Assembly: GCA_025362325.1 (NCBI GenBank)
Contig: JANYGO010000118.1
Span: forward strand, 1 to 41,446
Direction of reading: 5' to 3'
Length of the DNA: 41,446 nt
Source of the DNA: Cyanobacteriota bacterium
Lineage (GTDB): Bacteria > Cyanobacteriota > Cyanobacteriia > Cyanobacteriales > Microcoleaceae
This document shows positions 1 through 9,191 of the stretch, in pieces. The notes under the pieces are model-generated. The model ran no database searches, was not told where the DNA came from, and saw only the letters and a list, made by a program, of their open reading frames with translations. Positions within the stretch are counted from its first letter, which is position 1, and every line of letters starts with the position of its first letter. The translations under genes and the position numbers were made by a program.

Positions 1-8
1 GAACAGGA

Positions 9-3000
9 TCACTTTTTGTCGCATAGCTGGCGATCGATCTTCTCAACATTAGGGTTATTCTCCAAATAGCCGCGCACCCATTCACACCCGCGCTCCAATA
101 CCCGATCTAGATCCAATAGCTCCAAGTTCCACAGCAGCACGGTTTTGTCATTACTCCCCGAAGCCAGCCACTTACCGTCGGGACTCCAAGCTACACTCCT
201 AACTATATTGCTATGCCCTGTGAGTCTCATCAGTTCCTTACCCTCAAGGCTCCAGAGTTTGATAGTGCCACTATCACTCCCCGAAGCTAGCCGCTTGCCA
301 TCGGGGCTGAAACTAACGCTGTACACCCAGCCATCGCTGCCATTAGATGATGTCCAGACTTCCCTGCCATCAACCGTACTCCAGAGTTTGATAGTCTTGT
401 CCGTACTTCCCGAAACCAGCAGCTTACCATCGGGACTCCAAGCGACGCTCCTGACCTGATCCCGATGCCCATCAAGCATCTTGAGTACCTTGCCGTTCCT
501 GACGTTCCAGATTTTGATAAGGCCGCCCTCACTTCCCGAAGCCAACATCTGACCGTCATGACTGAAGCTGACGCTCAAAACTGGCCGCTTATGCCCTGTG
601 AGTGTTTTGATTTCCTTACCGTTTTTGTTCCAAAGTTTGATGTTCAAGCCACTCGTCCAAGCTAGCAGTTGGCCATCGGGGCTAAAGCTGACACTCTTGA
701 CCTCGCTACGCTCTTTGTGGTTCCAGAGTTCTTTGCCGCCGTTCACCAAGCTCCAGACTTTGATGGTATTGTCAGCACTTCCCGAAGCCAGCATCTTACC
801 ATCGGGACTCCAAGCGACGCTATAGACTTTATCGCGATGCCTCCCTTGAATCCTAGGCAATTCCTTGCCTTCAATATTCCAGAGTCTGACAGTGCCGTCA
901 TCACTCCCCGAAGCCAGCATCCTGCCATCAGCGCTGAAGTTGACGCTCCTGACCACATCGCGATGCCCTGTGAATATCTTGAGTTCCTTGCCCTCAAGGG
1001 CCCAAAGTTTAATGCTACCGTCATTACTTCCCCAAGCCAACATCTTGCCGTCGGGACTCCAAGCTGCGCTTTCAACCCAGCTACTATTTTTAATCGTCCT
1101 CAGTTCCTTGCCCTCAAGAGTCCAGAGTTTGACGGTTTTGTCAATACTCGCTGAAGCCAGCATCTTGCCGTCGGGACTCCAAACTACACTCCTGACAGAA
1201 TCACTATGCGGCTTCTGGCTCCAAAATTCCTTCCCATCCACCGCACTCCAGAGTTTGATAGTCTTTTCATCGCTCCCGGAAACCAAAGCTAGCAGTGTAC
1301 GATCGGGACTGAAGCTAATGCTCGTGACTGAATCGTTATGTTTGAGCGTCTTGAGTTCCTTGCCGTCTTTGTTGCAGAGTTTGATAGTGCCGTCAGCACT
1401 TCCCGAAACTAGCATCTTGCCATCGGGACTCCAAGCGACGCTCAAAACTTCAGCGCTATGCCCTTTGAGTGTCTTGAGTTCCTGACCGTCTTTGTTCCAG
1501 AGTTTGATAGTCTTGTCAGCACTTCCCGAAGCTAGTATCCTGCCATCGGGACTCCAAGCGACGCTCAAAACTTGAGCGCTATGCCCTTTGAGCATCTTGA
1601 GTTCCTGACCCTGTTTGTTCCACAGTTTAATGGTCTTGTCAGCACTTCCCGAAGCTAGTGTCTTGCCATCGGGACTCCAAGCTATGATCCCAACCTTTTG
1701 CTGATGCCCTTCCAAGCGGTTACGCTCTCTCACCCAGTAAACTGCGTGTTGTAGTGCGGTCATAGCCCGGAACCTGGTATCGTCATCTACCCCAATTGCC
1801 CTTTTCACTTTTTTCCCAGCTTTTAAGCCTTCTATCACTGCATCCAACTTTTGGTCAGAGGCAAACAGTGCTTCCGAAGATGCAGTCAGGGTTTTAATCT
1901 GAGCCACTTGATTTTGATACCACTGCAACCCAGCAAATCCCAAGACAACGGCAAACCCTGTCGCCACCAAACCAATTGTTCGGAGGCGGTTGCTATGCTG
2001 GCGCTGGAGGCTGCGCTGTACAAACTCAGCCTCTACCTGGTTGAACCAGTTATCTGTTGAATTAAGTACCTGCTTTAAGGAATCGAGGCGGGGGTTAGTA
2101 TCCCACAGAAATTTTGCCTGTTGCTTTCTTTTCCACAACTTTTTCCAGCAACAGCGCGGATTGGCAGTCCAATCAAGCCTTGTCGGTTGCTGGCTGTTCC
2201 ACTCCACAGCCACAGGTGTCAACCGCCGTTGTAAAACTAAACTTTCTTTTTCCGCTTGTGTCCAGGCTAGCAACTTTTCCCATCCCCGCACTAACGCATC
2301 ATGGGCTGGTTCCACATAAGGATTTCCATCAGCATCTTGCCCTTTCACTAACAACCTGGCTGTGCGAAAACGCTCAATTACGTCTTTGACCAAACTATTT
2401 TTTTCGGGTGGATATTCCAATTCTGATAGCGGGACTTGTCTGCGCGCTAACTCACCGCCACCCAAGGCAACCATTCGCAGCATCACATGACGGATAACTG
2501 GTTCATAGGCTGGATTTTCTTGAAATAATGCCTGATATTCCTCATCAGCCCTGCGAGTTAACGAGAGAATGACTCCTCCTAGTTCTTGATAATCTTCTTG
2601 AGTCAAAGTCCGATCGATTATTGCACCTTGGGATTGTGCTTCCTGTTGCCGCTTTAAAAACTTAAGATATAGTTCGCTCAAGGCGAAAGAAAGTAGTGGC
2701 AATGCTCCGGGCATATCTGCCACTTCATCAATTAATTGTTCGACTAAATTATGGGGTTTAAAATACATAACCCGTGCTTCAGCAGGTTTTTCAATTGCTT
2801 CGCGCAGCTCCCCTCGCGTCATTGCCGGGACAATAAATCGTCCGCTTTGCCAACCTTTTGTTAATAAGGTATTGTTCAAGTTAAGTTCTTGGCAGACTAA
2901 CTTTAAGCCAGCATCTCTAACTTGTGGTTCAAAGTCCGATCGCAGGCTTAATACGACTCGTAACTGATCCCGATGGATATTAATTGCTTTCAGTATCTGT

Positions 3001-4313
3001 TGAAAAAAATCCTGGCGCTCATGCTCATCGGGACAGAGTGTAATGATTTCTTCGCTTTGATCTATAAAGATGAATAACTTAAAATTAGGATAATTTTTAG
3101 CCCAAATATCAATACTTTGAGTCAGAGTTTTTTGTGGGTTTCGTAACTCGATATTTGGTAATCTGGCATCAACCAGGGCATTATTTAGGGCGGAAAACGG
3201 TGTTTCTCCGGGACGGATCGGTGATAGCATACACCATTTGTCGCTCTTTTCCTGTTTCAATTTGGGAATTAATCCGGCTTTGACTAAACTGGATTTCCCC
3301 GAACCCGAAGCACCTAGTACCACGGTTAGAGGATGAGTTTTGACAAAATTTTGTAATTTTTCTATGAGTTCGGTTCTCCCAAAAAATAGTTTGCTGTGTT
3401 CTTCTTCAAACGGTTGCAAACCGCGATAGGGATTTTGGGATTGATCTAATGGTGGTGCGGGAGGTAGATTTAGGGCGTATCCTGGCGTGAGGAAAATATA
3501 CTCGCCTTTGTCGTGTTTTTTGAGGGGGTAAATGCCAGGAGTTTGACGGATGGCCCGCTCTGCTGTGGCAATTTCCACTCGATCGCGCAAATATAAATAA
3601 AGTTCAGATGCCGTAATCACCCCATCTCCGGCTGGCTTACCCGGTTCGGCTGGGGGAAAGGCATCGGCTTTACCCTCAAGTGCTTCGATCAACGCACACG
3701 CAAACGGTGAATGCACTCCTACTTCTATTTGTCCGCGATCGTCTTTCAGGTTAAAAGCATCCAGTGCCGTTTGGTCGTAGGCCGCTGACGTGAGGATTTG
3801 CCATGCAGGGTCTTGAATAAAGCGATCGTACCGTTCTTTGTGAATCGTACCCAATTCCATCAGAATCGCTTTGCGCGTACTCGACCAGCGAAAAGCACCC
3901 GCAAAACAACAGTCGAAAATACCTAGGAAGTGGCGACAGGAAAGCTCATTTAAGGCTTTATTTACGTCTGACATCCGCAGGTAAGTGCTAACGTTGCCCA
4001 ATTTCGCATTTTGAGGAATCAGATAGCCTTCAGGCCCATCCTCGCCGTTTAGGGCAATGCCATGTCCGGCGAAGTAGAAGAGAAAACGATCACCCTTCTG
4101 GATTTTTTGCGGTAATTCTGTTTCTAGTGCGTGGCGAAGTTGGCTCAGAGTAGCCGCGCGATCGAGCAGTAGAGTAACCGTGTAGTGATATTCGCGATCG
4201 AGGAGATGGGCGATTTCTGTAGCATCGCTGGCGGCAGTTTTGAGTGAAGAGATGCCGTTGATGTAGTCGTTAATCCCAATGACTAGGGCATAGCTATGTT
4301 CAAAGTCTGACAT
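9..4313 (-). CDS. Caspase-like (C14) / STAND ATPase / WD40 protein
   Basis: A 1434-residue multidomain protein. Residues about 1-270 form a caspase-like (peptidase C14) domain with the dyad His84 (FAGHG) and Cys136 (DCCFAG). A STAND/NACHT-type ATPase follows, with a P-loop at 334-342 (GASGSGKSS) and a Walker B strand at 413-422 (LFIFIDQSEE). A hydrophobic segment at about 776-800 could span the membrane. Residues about 865-1395 hold 13 WD40 repeats with SPDGK..ASGS..TIKLW signatures, and a short tail ends the protein. By family knowledge, the propeller senses a ligand or partner, the ATPase oligomerises and the protease is activated, as in signal-transducing death ATPases. The start ATG has GAGGA six bases upstream. 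It lies 252 bp downstream of a second caspase-like gene on the same strand. The target is unknown. The many antisense frames opposite the WD40 part arise from its codon bias and are not genes. The domain call is firm; the role is inferred. Confidence 0.93.
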   Translation of the reverse strand: MSDFEHSYALVIGINDYINGISSLKTAASDATEIAHLLDREYHYTVTLLLDRAATLSQLRHALETELPQKIQKGDRFLFYFAGHGIALNGEDGPEGYLIPQNAKLGNVSTYLRMSDVNKALNELSCRHFLGIFDCCFAGAFRWSSTRKAILMELGTIHKERYDRFIQDPAWQILTSAAYDQTALDAFNLKDDRGQIEVGVHSPFACALIEALEGKADAFPPAEPGKPAGDGVITASELYLYLRDRVEIATAERAIRQTPGIYPLKKHDKGEYIFLTPGYALNLPPAPPLDQSQNPYRGLQPFEEEHSKLFFGRTELIEKLQNFVKTHPLTVVLGASGSGKSSLVKAGLIPKLKQEKSDKWCMLSPIRPGETPFSALNNALVDARLPNIELRNPQKTLTQSIDIWAKNYPNFKLFIFIDQSEEIITLCPDEHERQDFFQQILKAINIHRDQLRVVLSLRSDFEPQVRDAGLKLVCQELNLNNTLLTKGWQSGRFIVPAMTRGELREAIEKPAEARVMYFKPHNLVEQLIDEVADMPGALPLLSFALSELYLKFLKRQQEAQSQGAIIDRTLTQEDYQELGGVILSLTRRADEEYQALFQENPAYEPVIRHVMLRMVALGGGELARRQVPLSELEYPPEKNSLVKDVIERFRTARLLVKGQDADGNPYVEPAHDALVRGWEKLLAWTQAEKESLVLQRRLTPVAVEWNSQQPTRLDWTANPRCCWKKLWKRKQQAKFLWDTNPRLDSLKQVLNSTDNWFNQVEAEFVQRSLQRQHSNRLRTIGLVATGFAVVLGFAGLQWYQNQVAQIKTLTASSEALFASDQKLDAVIEGLKAGKKVKRAIGVDDDTRFRAMTALQHAVYWVRERNRLEGHQQKVGIIAWSPDGKTLASGSADKTIKLWNKQGQELKMLKGHSAQVLSVAWSPDGRILASGSADKTIKLWNKDGQELKTLKGHSAEVLSVAWSPDGKMLVSGSADGTIKLCNKDGKELKTLKHNDSVTSISFSPDRTLLALVSGSDEKTIKLWSAVDGKEFWSQKPHSDSVRSVVWSPDGKMLASASIDKTVKLWTLEGKELRTIKNSSWVESAAWSPDGKMLAWGSNDGSIKLWALEGKELKIFTGHRDVVRSVNFSADGRMLASGSDDGTVRLWNIEGKELPRIQGRHRDKVYSVAWSPDGKMLASGSADNTIKVWSLVNGGKELWNHKERSEVKSVSFSPDGQLLAWTSGLNIKLWNKNGKEIKTLTGHKRPVLSVSFSHDGQMLASGSEGGLIKIWNVRNGKVLKMLDGHRDQVRSVAWSPDGKLLVSGSTDKTIKLWSTVDGREVWTSSNGSDGWVYSVSFSPDGKRLASGSDSGTIKLWSLEGKELMRLTGHSNIVRSVAWSPDGKWLASGSNDKTVLLWNLELLDLDRVLERGCEWVRGYLENNPNVEKIDRQLCDKK

Positions 4314-4349
4314 ACGAATCCTCGTTCTCTGATTGGGATTTTACTCGTT

Positions 4350-4369
4350 ACTTTCGCTGGATCGAAAGT
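4350..4369. other. 7-bp inverted repeat in leader of caspase/WD40 gene
   Basis: ACTTTCG and CGAAAGT form a perfect 7-bp stem with a 6-base loop, about 37 bases upstream of the start codon of the caspase/WD40 gene. It could be a 5' UTR hairpin or an operator. There is no direct evidence for either. Confidence 0.35.
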
Positions 4370-4445
4370 CCCTGCCTTCCCTGCGGGCTTGGTCTGGTTG
4401 TTGACACTAAACTTGAATTTTGCATAAATCTTTGATAGAGCAATC

Positions 4446-4488
4446 AACCGCAGATGTCAGGCAGATTAACACAGATTAACGCAGATAA
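4446..4488. repeat. Degenerate 'CAGATTAACACAGATTAACGCAGAT' class repeat remnant
   Basis: Within the 252-bp gap between the two caspase-like genes, short units of the form (A)CAGATTAA(C) recur at about 10-11 bp spacing. They resemble interspersed repeats common in filamentous cyanobacterial genomes. No function is assigned. Confidence 0.45.
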
Positions 4489-4565
4489 TTTTCAGAGGAG
4501 CGATCGAATAAATGGAATTGCTCGTCTACTAATGCCCCTGAGAGATGGCCCCTTCTCTGAAACAT

Positions 4566-6689
4566 CTATCGCAGGATCTCGATCTGAATTTCCTTCGTTG
4601 TCCATTCTTGACTCGGATCTAATATCGGTACTGCTCGTCTCGATCGCAAAGGAGGTTCGCCAACATCAGCACCGATCGCAGCCAAGAGCATTCCCAGCGG
4701 ACTATTGTCACGAGCGAAGAGTTCTGATTTGGGCGCAATTTCTTCATCAATTGACGGTAATTCCAGCCAACGAAAATCGTTTTCCCCAATCGTCGCAAAA
4801 ACTTTCAGCCTTTCCCTAGCTTGGTTATATCTCTCCATATCAGGTAGCTGAAAGTTCATCGGCTCTAAAATTTCGTCATTGGGATTGAGTGGGTAAAATG
4901 AAGTTTCTTGATTTCGGATATCAATGCTAGAAACTTCCCAAGTTGCTTGGAGATTTAACACTCTAACGTTTAAAACTTGAGGCGAAATATTTTTGATTCG
5001 TAAAAATGTTGATTCACCCGATTTCACAACTAAATTAGTTGAATCGGGAAATGACTGTGGTTTTTTAGGCATTCCCGGTCGCCAGTTTGGCTGACTCAGC
5101 AACTCCACTTCTAGCTGATTAGTCAACTCGGAAAATTGATTGCTCAACTCCTGAATCGCCTGATATTTTGCCAGGTGTATCAGACGCTGCACTACTTTTT
5201 TCGGAGCCTCAGTGTCCTCAATTTTCAGTGCGGGTAGCAGGTTTTTAATGGGCGTGCCAACGCAAATTTCATACTCACCATGTTGGTTAACGGCAACTTG
5301 ATAATTTTCCTTCTGTTGGGCATCTACTAATTTCAACCAGCCATTTTCTGCGAGTGCTGACTTAACTGCATCTAGTGCCACTTCTTCCCGCTCCTTGATG
5401 GCTGGAGACAATTCATTTTCTTGATCGCCAACCTCTTTTTTGAAGAGGCGCACTCCGCGCACCAGCTCGATCGGGGCTGACAGCATCACGGCCTGAGATC
5501 CTTGCTCAATCTTGTCCTCACGCAGCACTGCAATCACATCAGCCCAGGCATCTGAAGCACCAACTCTTGAGATTTCAACGATCGCCAATTGCTGATTTTT
5601 CTGGGTAAAATCTGTAATACCAAACGGATATATCGCAAAATGAGCGCCCGAACTTAGACCGTTTGCCATCCCCGCATCTAGTCGGACTTGCTTGGGGACT
5701 TGCTGCGGTTCTGAGTCTGCCTCAGTGACTTCTTCCTCAATTATTTCAAGCACATTTACGGCATATTGTAAAGATCCGCGATCGACTCCGAAGACAAAGC
5801 GATTGCTTTCTCCCATCAGCATCGGCATCTGTGATGGGAACTTACTTTGAATTTTTGCACTGACGCGATCGTACAATGTTTTGTAAGTCAATCCCGAAGG
5901 ACTACTGGTCAAAGTATCGATCGTCCAGTACGTCAGCGCCCCATGTCGCTCCTTACCACTCACCACATACTCAAAGGCATACTCGCTAGGACGACAAGCA
6001 GCCAGCAATACGTAATCTCTAGGTTGAGGAAGCCAGTGCCCTGGGCTAATACTCGCTCCATCCGTCAGAGCCAGCCAGTTTTCGAGCAGCTCTTCCCGCG
6101 AAGCCACCAAGCTTTCTGAGTCTCGCAGTGCAGTGTCGATTTCTCCACTTCCTCGAATTGCCACATCGCTACCACGAGTTACTTCTCCAGAGTGACAGCT
6201 ATCCATAATCACTGTGACAATCAACCCTTTGTCCGTCATCCGCTTCAACAGCGTTGCCAATTCCACATCCCGCAGGTAGCGACTTCCTTCATTGCCAACA
6301 TCCATTGGCACAATTCCCTCATCGGGTTGGTCATTCCCTTTCAATTCTGGATAGATAGTTGTCATCCGTCCTCCATGTCCAGAATAGTGAATGTATACCT
6401 GCTCTCCAGGCTGCGCTATTTCTGTAATGGCATGAAACTCCGCCACAATATTTTCATAAGTGGGTTCTTTATCTTTGGTTTCGATTGTTTCCGCGACTTC
6501 AGGATTCACAGAAGTCAGCTTGAAAATCTTTTCAGCAGGAATCTTCAGTGTCTTTAAGAGATAGTCCGCTACCAGATTAATGTCACGCACGGCTCCTTTA
6601 AGATTTTTGTATAACCGATTCGGCTGATAGCCGTCAATGCCAATTAATAAGGCGTAAATATTCGATGTTTGTTCAGATTGATCAGCCAT
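4566..6689 (-). CDS. Caspase-like (peptidase C14) family protein
   Basis: A 707-residue protein. The N-terminal 300 residues are a caspase-like domain: it begins with a YALLIGIDGY strand and has the catalytic His105 (HYSGHGG) and Cys165 (DSCHSG). A conserved acidic stretch between them (QPDEGIVPMD) is typical of prokaryotic metacaspases or orthocaspases. The roughly 400-residue C-terminal part has no motif I recognise with confidence. It contains a stretch like surface-layer or beta-sandwich repeats (about 545-640) and may be a substrate or partner module. No signal peptide or membrane segment is evident, so a cytoplasmic protein is likely. The start ATG is supported by GAGGT four bases upstream. 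It is the same orientation as the caspase/STAND/WD40 gene downstream; the 252-bp gap makes co-transcription uncertain. By family knowledge these enzymes cleave after Arg or Lys. The physiological substrate is unknown. Confidence 0.9.
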   Translation of the reverse strand: MADQSEQTSNIYALLIGIDGYQPNRLYKNLKGAVRDINLVADYLLKTLKIPAEKIFKLTSVNPEVAETIETKDKEPTYENIVAEFHAITEIAQPGEQVYIHYSGHGGRMTTIYPELKGNDQPDEGIVPMDVGNEGSRYLRDVELATLLKRMTDKGLIVTVIMDSCHSGEVTRGSDVAIRGSGEIDTALRDSESLVASREELLENWLALTDGASISPGHWLPQPRDYVLLAACRPSEYAFEYVVSGKERHGALTYWTIDTLTSSPSGLTYKTLYDRVSAKIQSKFPSQMPMLMGESNRFVFGVDRGSLQYAVNVLEIIEEEVTEADSEPQQVPKQVRLDAGMANGLSSGAHFAIYPFGITDFTQKNQQLAIVEISRVGASDAWADVIAVLREDKIEQGSQAVMLSAPIELVRGVRLFKKEVGDQENELSPAIKEREEVALDAVKSALAENGWLKLVDAQQKENYQVAVNQHGEYEICVGTPIKNLLPALKIEDTEAPKKVVQRLIHLAKYQAIQELSNQFSELTNQLEVELLSQPNWRPGMPKKPQSFPDSTNLVVKSGESTFLRIKNISPQVLNVRVLNLQATWEVSSIDIRNQETSFYPLNPNDEILEPMNFQLPDMERYNQARERLKVFATIGENDFRWLELPSIDEEIAPKSELFARDNSPLGMLLAAIGADVGEPPLRSRRAVPILDPSQEWTTKEIQIEILR

Positions 6690-6800
6690 TTTTACCTCAT
6701 TAATCTAACGGATGTGTTAACGAGAGAGTGTGATAGAATCAGCAGAGTTCTGAAGCCATCAGTTTCTTCAGAAAGCTCTACCAATTTAGCAACGCATTTT

Positions 6801-7091
6801 TCAGCTAAGCCATTTGTTCGATAGTTTTAGACCGACAATTCCGTCTGTCTTTAAACCGTTCTTTTGTTGAAACTCCTTAACCTGCATCACAGGGGATTTA
6901 AGCCCCCACCTTTAGGTGGATTGTTTTTGGGCAGGGGCTTAAATTCCCTGCCTAAAAACTTCGCACTCCGAAGTCAACTGTCAACTGTCAACTGTTAACG
7001 TTGTGTCTGTCCCCGGCCCAGACTCACCATCAACCGGAACAGCAACACCTGCTTTCTTCAGCGCTTCCTGAAGCTTAATCAAGGTGCTATC
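6801..7091 (-). pseudogene. Peptidoglycan-binding domain split by a repeat insertion
   Basis: Two halves of a PG_binding_1 fold are readable on the minus strand. Bases 7091 down to about 7000 encode DSTLIKLQEALKKAG, then VAVPVDGESGPGTDTTL. Bases about 6887 down to 6801 encode VMQVKEFQQKNGLKTDGIVG and end at a TGA. Between the halves lies a hairpin plus three TCAACTG heptamers (6893-6994). The first half starts out of frame right after the end of the M15 peptidase reading frame. The simplest reading is that the peptidase once carried this domain as its C terminus and lost it by a one-base frameshift plus a repeat insertion. The domain identity rests on the match to the intact PG-binding domain at 7888-8170 (EFQQQKGLTADGIVG). 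Confidence 0.7.
6893..6994. repeat. Repeat element A: TTTAAGCCCCCACC hairpin plus three TCAACTG heptamers
   Basis: ATTTAAGCCCC and GGGGCTTAAAT form an 11-bp inverted repeat, with an inner CCACCTTTAGGTGG stem. Three exact TCAACTG copies follow at 6974-6994. The core resembles the elements at 16055-16239 and 26112-26233 (TTAAxGCC(C/T)CCACC followed by TCAAC(A/T)G units). It separates the two halves of a PG-binding domain, so it behaved as an insertion. Confidence 0.65.
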
Positions 7092-7780
7092 TCAAAACCC
7101 ATCGCTGGCGATCGATTAAGGGCATCCTCTGTTTGAGAGCCGTAGCCACCATCCTCATCAATCGTTTCATTCGGATGATTCTTGTTCCAGAGCTTTTGAA
7201 TAGCCAACATGGCTGTATTGCGAAGGTCTTGGGTGCCTTCACCCACATAATCAAAATGGGGAGGATCGAAATCTCCCAGTCGTCGCCAACCATACTGTTC
7301 AAGGAAAGGTTCCCAGCCATCAGGATCTTCGACATCCAACGCCAACCCACTTTGATGGTTACTTTGACCTGGAAGAGCCACCACAGGATAACCACAATCA
7401 CCACCCCATCGATACAAAAGAAGTTGTTGGGCGATCGTCCGGTAAGCTGAATTTATTGACATCTTGATGCCTCGCTCCTCAATAGCTTGCTGCAATCCCT
7501 GCTTAGCTGAAGGTTGCAGAAAGGGAAAAGCTGCATCTTCTAGTTCCACATCGAGATCGTCAAAGCTCACTAGAGCATCTGGAAGGATGAGATTCATCTG
7601 ATGAATCAATTGCTGTGACAACCCGTTAACAATTGAGGTTGAGCAGCCGGGAGCATCCTGAAGCAAACCATCAAAACCAGCTCTAAGTCCCGAACTGGCT
7701 TCTCCCTGATTGATTTCAACACAAGGGTCAAAGTCATAATTTCCTGTTTTATTAGATGTATCAACGGTTGTATCGCTCAT
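7079..7780 (-). CDS. M15 family D-Ala-D-Ala carboxypeptidase-like protein
   Basis: A 233-residue zinc peptidase of the VanY/M15 type, expected to cleave peptidoglycan stem peptides. Zinc ligands are visible as His142 and Asp149 in SNHQSGLALDV and His175 in PPHFDY. Arg114 in SAYRT matches the conserved substrate-binding arginine. A C-terminal segment (about 190-225, LWNKNHPNETIDEDGGYGSQ) resembles a repeat found in cyanobacterial members. I take ATG 7780 as the start, because the GGAGAAGG just before it is a good ribosome binding site and the upstream in-frame TTG (7792) lies inside or next to that site. There is no obvious signal peptide, which is more like a phage endolysin than a housekeeping carboxypeptidase. 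The frame ends in EIAP just where a PG-binding domain continues in another frame, so the protein is probably C-terminally truncated. The lysozyme gene lies 108 bp upstream on the same strand. Confidence 0.85.
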   Translation of the reverse strand: MSDTTVDTSNKTGNYDFDPCVEINQGEASSGLRAGFDGLLQDAPGCSTSIVNGLSQQLIHQMNLILPDALVSFDDLDVELEDAAFPFLQPSAKQGLQQAIEERGIKMSINSAYRTIAQQLLLYRWGGDCGYPVVALPGQSNHQSGLALDVEDPDGWEPFLEQYGWRRLGDFDPPHFDYVGEGTQDLRNTAMLAIQKLWNKNHPNETIDEDGGYGSQTEDALNRSPAMGFEIAP

Positions 7781-7887
7781 CGCCTTCTCCAAATTTATAA
7801 TTAACTGAACTAAATCGCGATCGAGCTAGTAAAAGTCCTAGCAGTCACTGCGGTATCATCACGATAATGGCCTTAAATTCACTTGCC

Positions 7888-8743
7888 TTAAACGCCCAAT
7901 AGCCTGCGAGTTTCATCACCAACAATCCCATCCGCAGTCAGTCCTTTTTGTTGTTGAAACTCTCTGACTGCTCCATCCATTCCCTTTCCAAAGATGCCAT
8001 CAGCTCCATCAGCTCCGACATCAAAACCTGCTTCGATCAAAGCTTGTTGTACTTGTCGCACATCCTCACCTTGGATTATTGTCTCGGTAAGTTTGAGAAC
8101 CCGAACTGTAGGCTTTCCTGAAAACAGAGCTTGCTCAGCCAAGCGCCTGCGTGTCAGCCAAGCGCCAGGGTTCACCATTGACTTTATTCCACACAGGAAA
8201 CTGATTGGCTGCTCCTTGATAATCTCCGTCGTTCAATAGCTTCAGAAGAGTTGAACCTCCAAAACCGTCTGTTCCTGGGCCCACGTTGAAGCAGAAACAA
8301 ACCAGCGCAGAAAACTGATTGTCATTGAGCTGAACTTCAACGGCATCCTCAACATAGGATTCAAATTTTTCTAAATCTCCGATCAGCAAGTCTTCTGCTT
8401 GCTTTTGGCTAATGGTCATTTCTGGAAACACATCATCGCCAGTGTGTCCATAACCAATTGTCCAAACTCCACCGCCATCATCATAAGCAGTCAGCTGGCA
8501 TCCTTCAAACGCAGTGAGAAGTTTAAAACCTTCTTGATTGATATGCTTTGAACCTCTGCGTTCTGCTACATCAGGCGGTTGTTTATCTGAAAGATGAATA
8601 TGATATGTTTTAGCCACGCTAAACTTTAAAGCATCGATTAATGCTTTTATTGGCCCATTAGTCTCCGTGACTTTAATAGCTAGGTCGTCTTTGATTTCGT
8701 ATACGCGACCATCGCCGAAGATTTCAAGCGATCTTTTTGGCAT
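7888..8743 (-). pseudogene. GH24 (T4-type) lysozyme with C-terminal PG-binding domain, frameshifted
   Basis: Two overlapping frames make one protein. Frame 1 (8743-8135) holds about 65 N-terminal residues of unknown type and then a GH24 muramidase domain with the catalytic triad spacing Glu80 (FEG), Asp89 (YDD) and Thr95 (VWTIGYGH). It ends WNKVNGEP and then runs out of frame. Frame 2 (down to 7888) resumes with GAWLTRRRLAEQALF, the normal C-terminal lysozyme motif, followed by a PG_binding_1 domain (VRQVQQALIEAGF ... DGIFGKGMDGAV). Dropping one base from the CCC run at 8170-8168 restores a single frame of about 284 residues. The first ATG has AAGGA upstream. The truncated product keeps the catalytic residues but loses the helix with TRRR and the wall-binding domain. 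This is either a real mutation or a sequencing error. It is phage-endolysin-like, and there are no holin or structural genes nearby. Confidence 0.85.
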
Positions 8744-9191
8744 TTGAGTTTTTCCTTTTTAAAAGGTAGATTCAGTCAAAAGATACCTGGTGAATATCAG
8801 CTCGCACCGAGTACGATCCTGTCTCTTGCAACCAATTGGAAAGAGTGTATTTATTGAGAGTTTTTTAAATTGGTTGTGATATCTTATTTTGATTATTACA
8901 CTTATTGTATGCCAGCATCAAAAATTTTATCTCAATGTTTACAAAAATTCATTCTTTAAATTAATGACTAACTCTTGACGGGGTGACAAGAAACTGAAAA
9001 ACCCAGCTACAGAATTGTTTAAGCGGATATGCCTCAACAATATAGGCAGGTAATCGCTATTTTTTCAGCTTTTGATAAGGCAGTTGGAAGCATGGGGCGA
9101 TTTACTTAACAGCATTCTCATGGGTAGTTGTAGGGTGCCATCTGATAGCACTCTACATAATTAGGTTCAAGTGATTCCTGTATATTTGGTA
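8744..9191. other. 448-bp intergenic stretch
   Basis: AT-rich and without a supported gene. It holds a 9-bp inverted repeat (CAACCAATT at 8829-8837 with AATTGGTTG at 8868-8876) and a weak hairpin at about 9131-9160 of the TAGGGTGC..GCACTCTA type that recurs elsewhere in the window as GGTGCGTCAG hairpins. Confidence 0.5.
8893..8921 (-). promoter_or_regulatory. Possible sigma70-type promoter for the lysozyme gene
   Basis: On the minus strand TTGATG (8921-8916) and TAATAA (8898-8893) are separated by exactly 17 bases, about 150 bases upstream of the lysozyme start. The elements are only moderate matches in AT-rich DNA. Confidence 0.3.

Noticed and set aside
145-1485. Several long plus-strand open frames opposite the WD40 repeats of the caspase/WD40 gene
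   Set aside because: They mirror the periodic codon pattern of the WD40 repeats, have no family signature and no ribosome binding sites.
4401-4429. Plus-strand TTGACA with ATAAAT at 17 bases between the caspase-like genes
   Set aside because: It points away from both neighbouring genes, into the antisense of the second caspase gene, and the -10 match is weak.
7781-7792. TTG start four codons upstream for the M15 peptidase
   Set aside because: The bases encode the ribosome binding site GGAGAAGG for ATG 7780, which is the better start.
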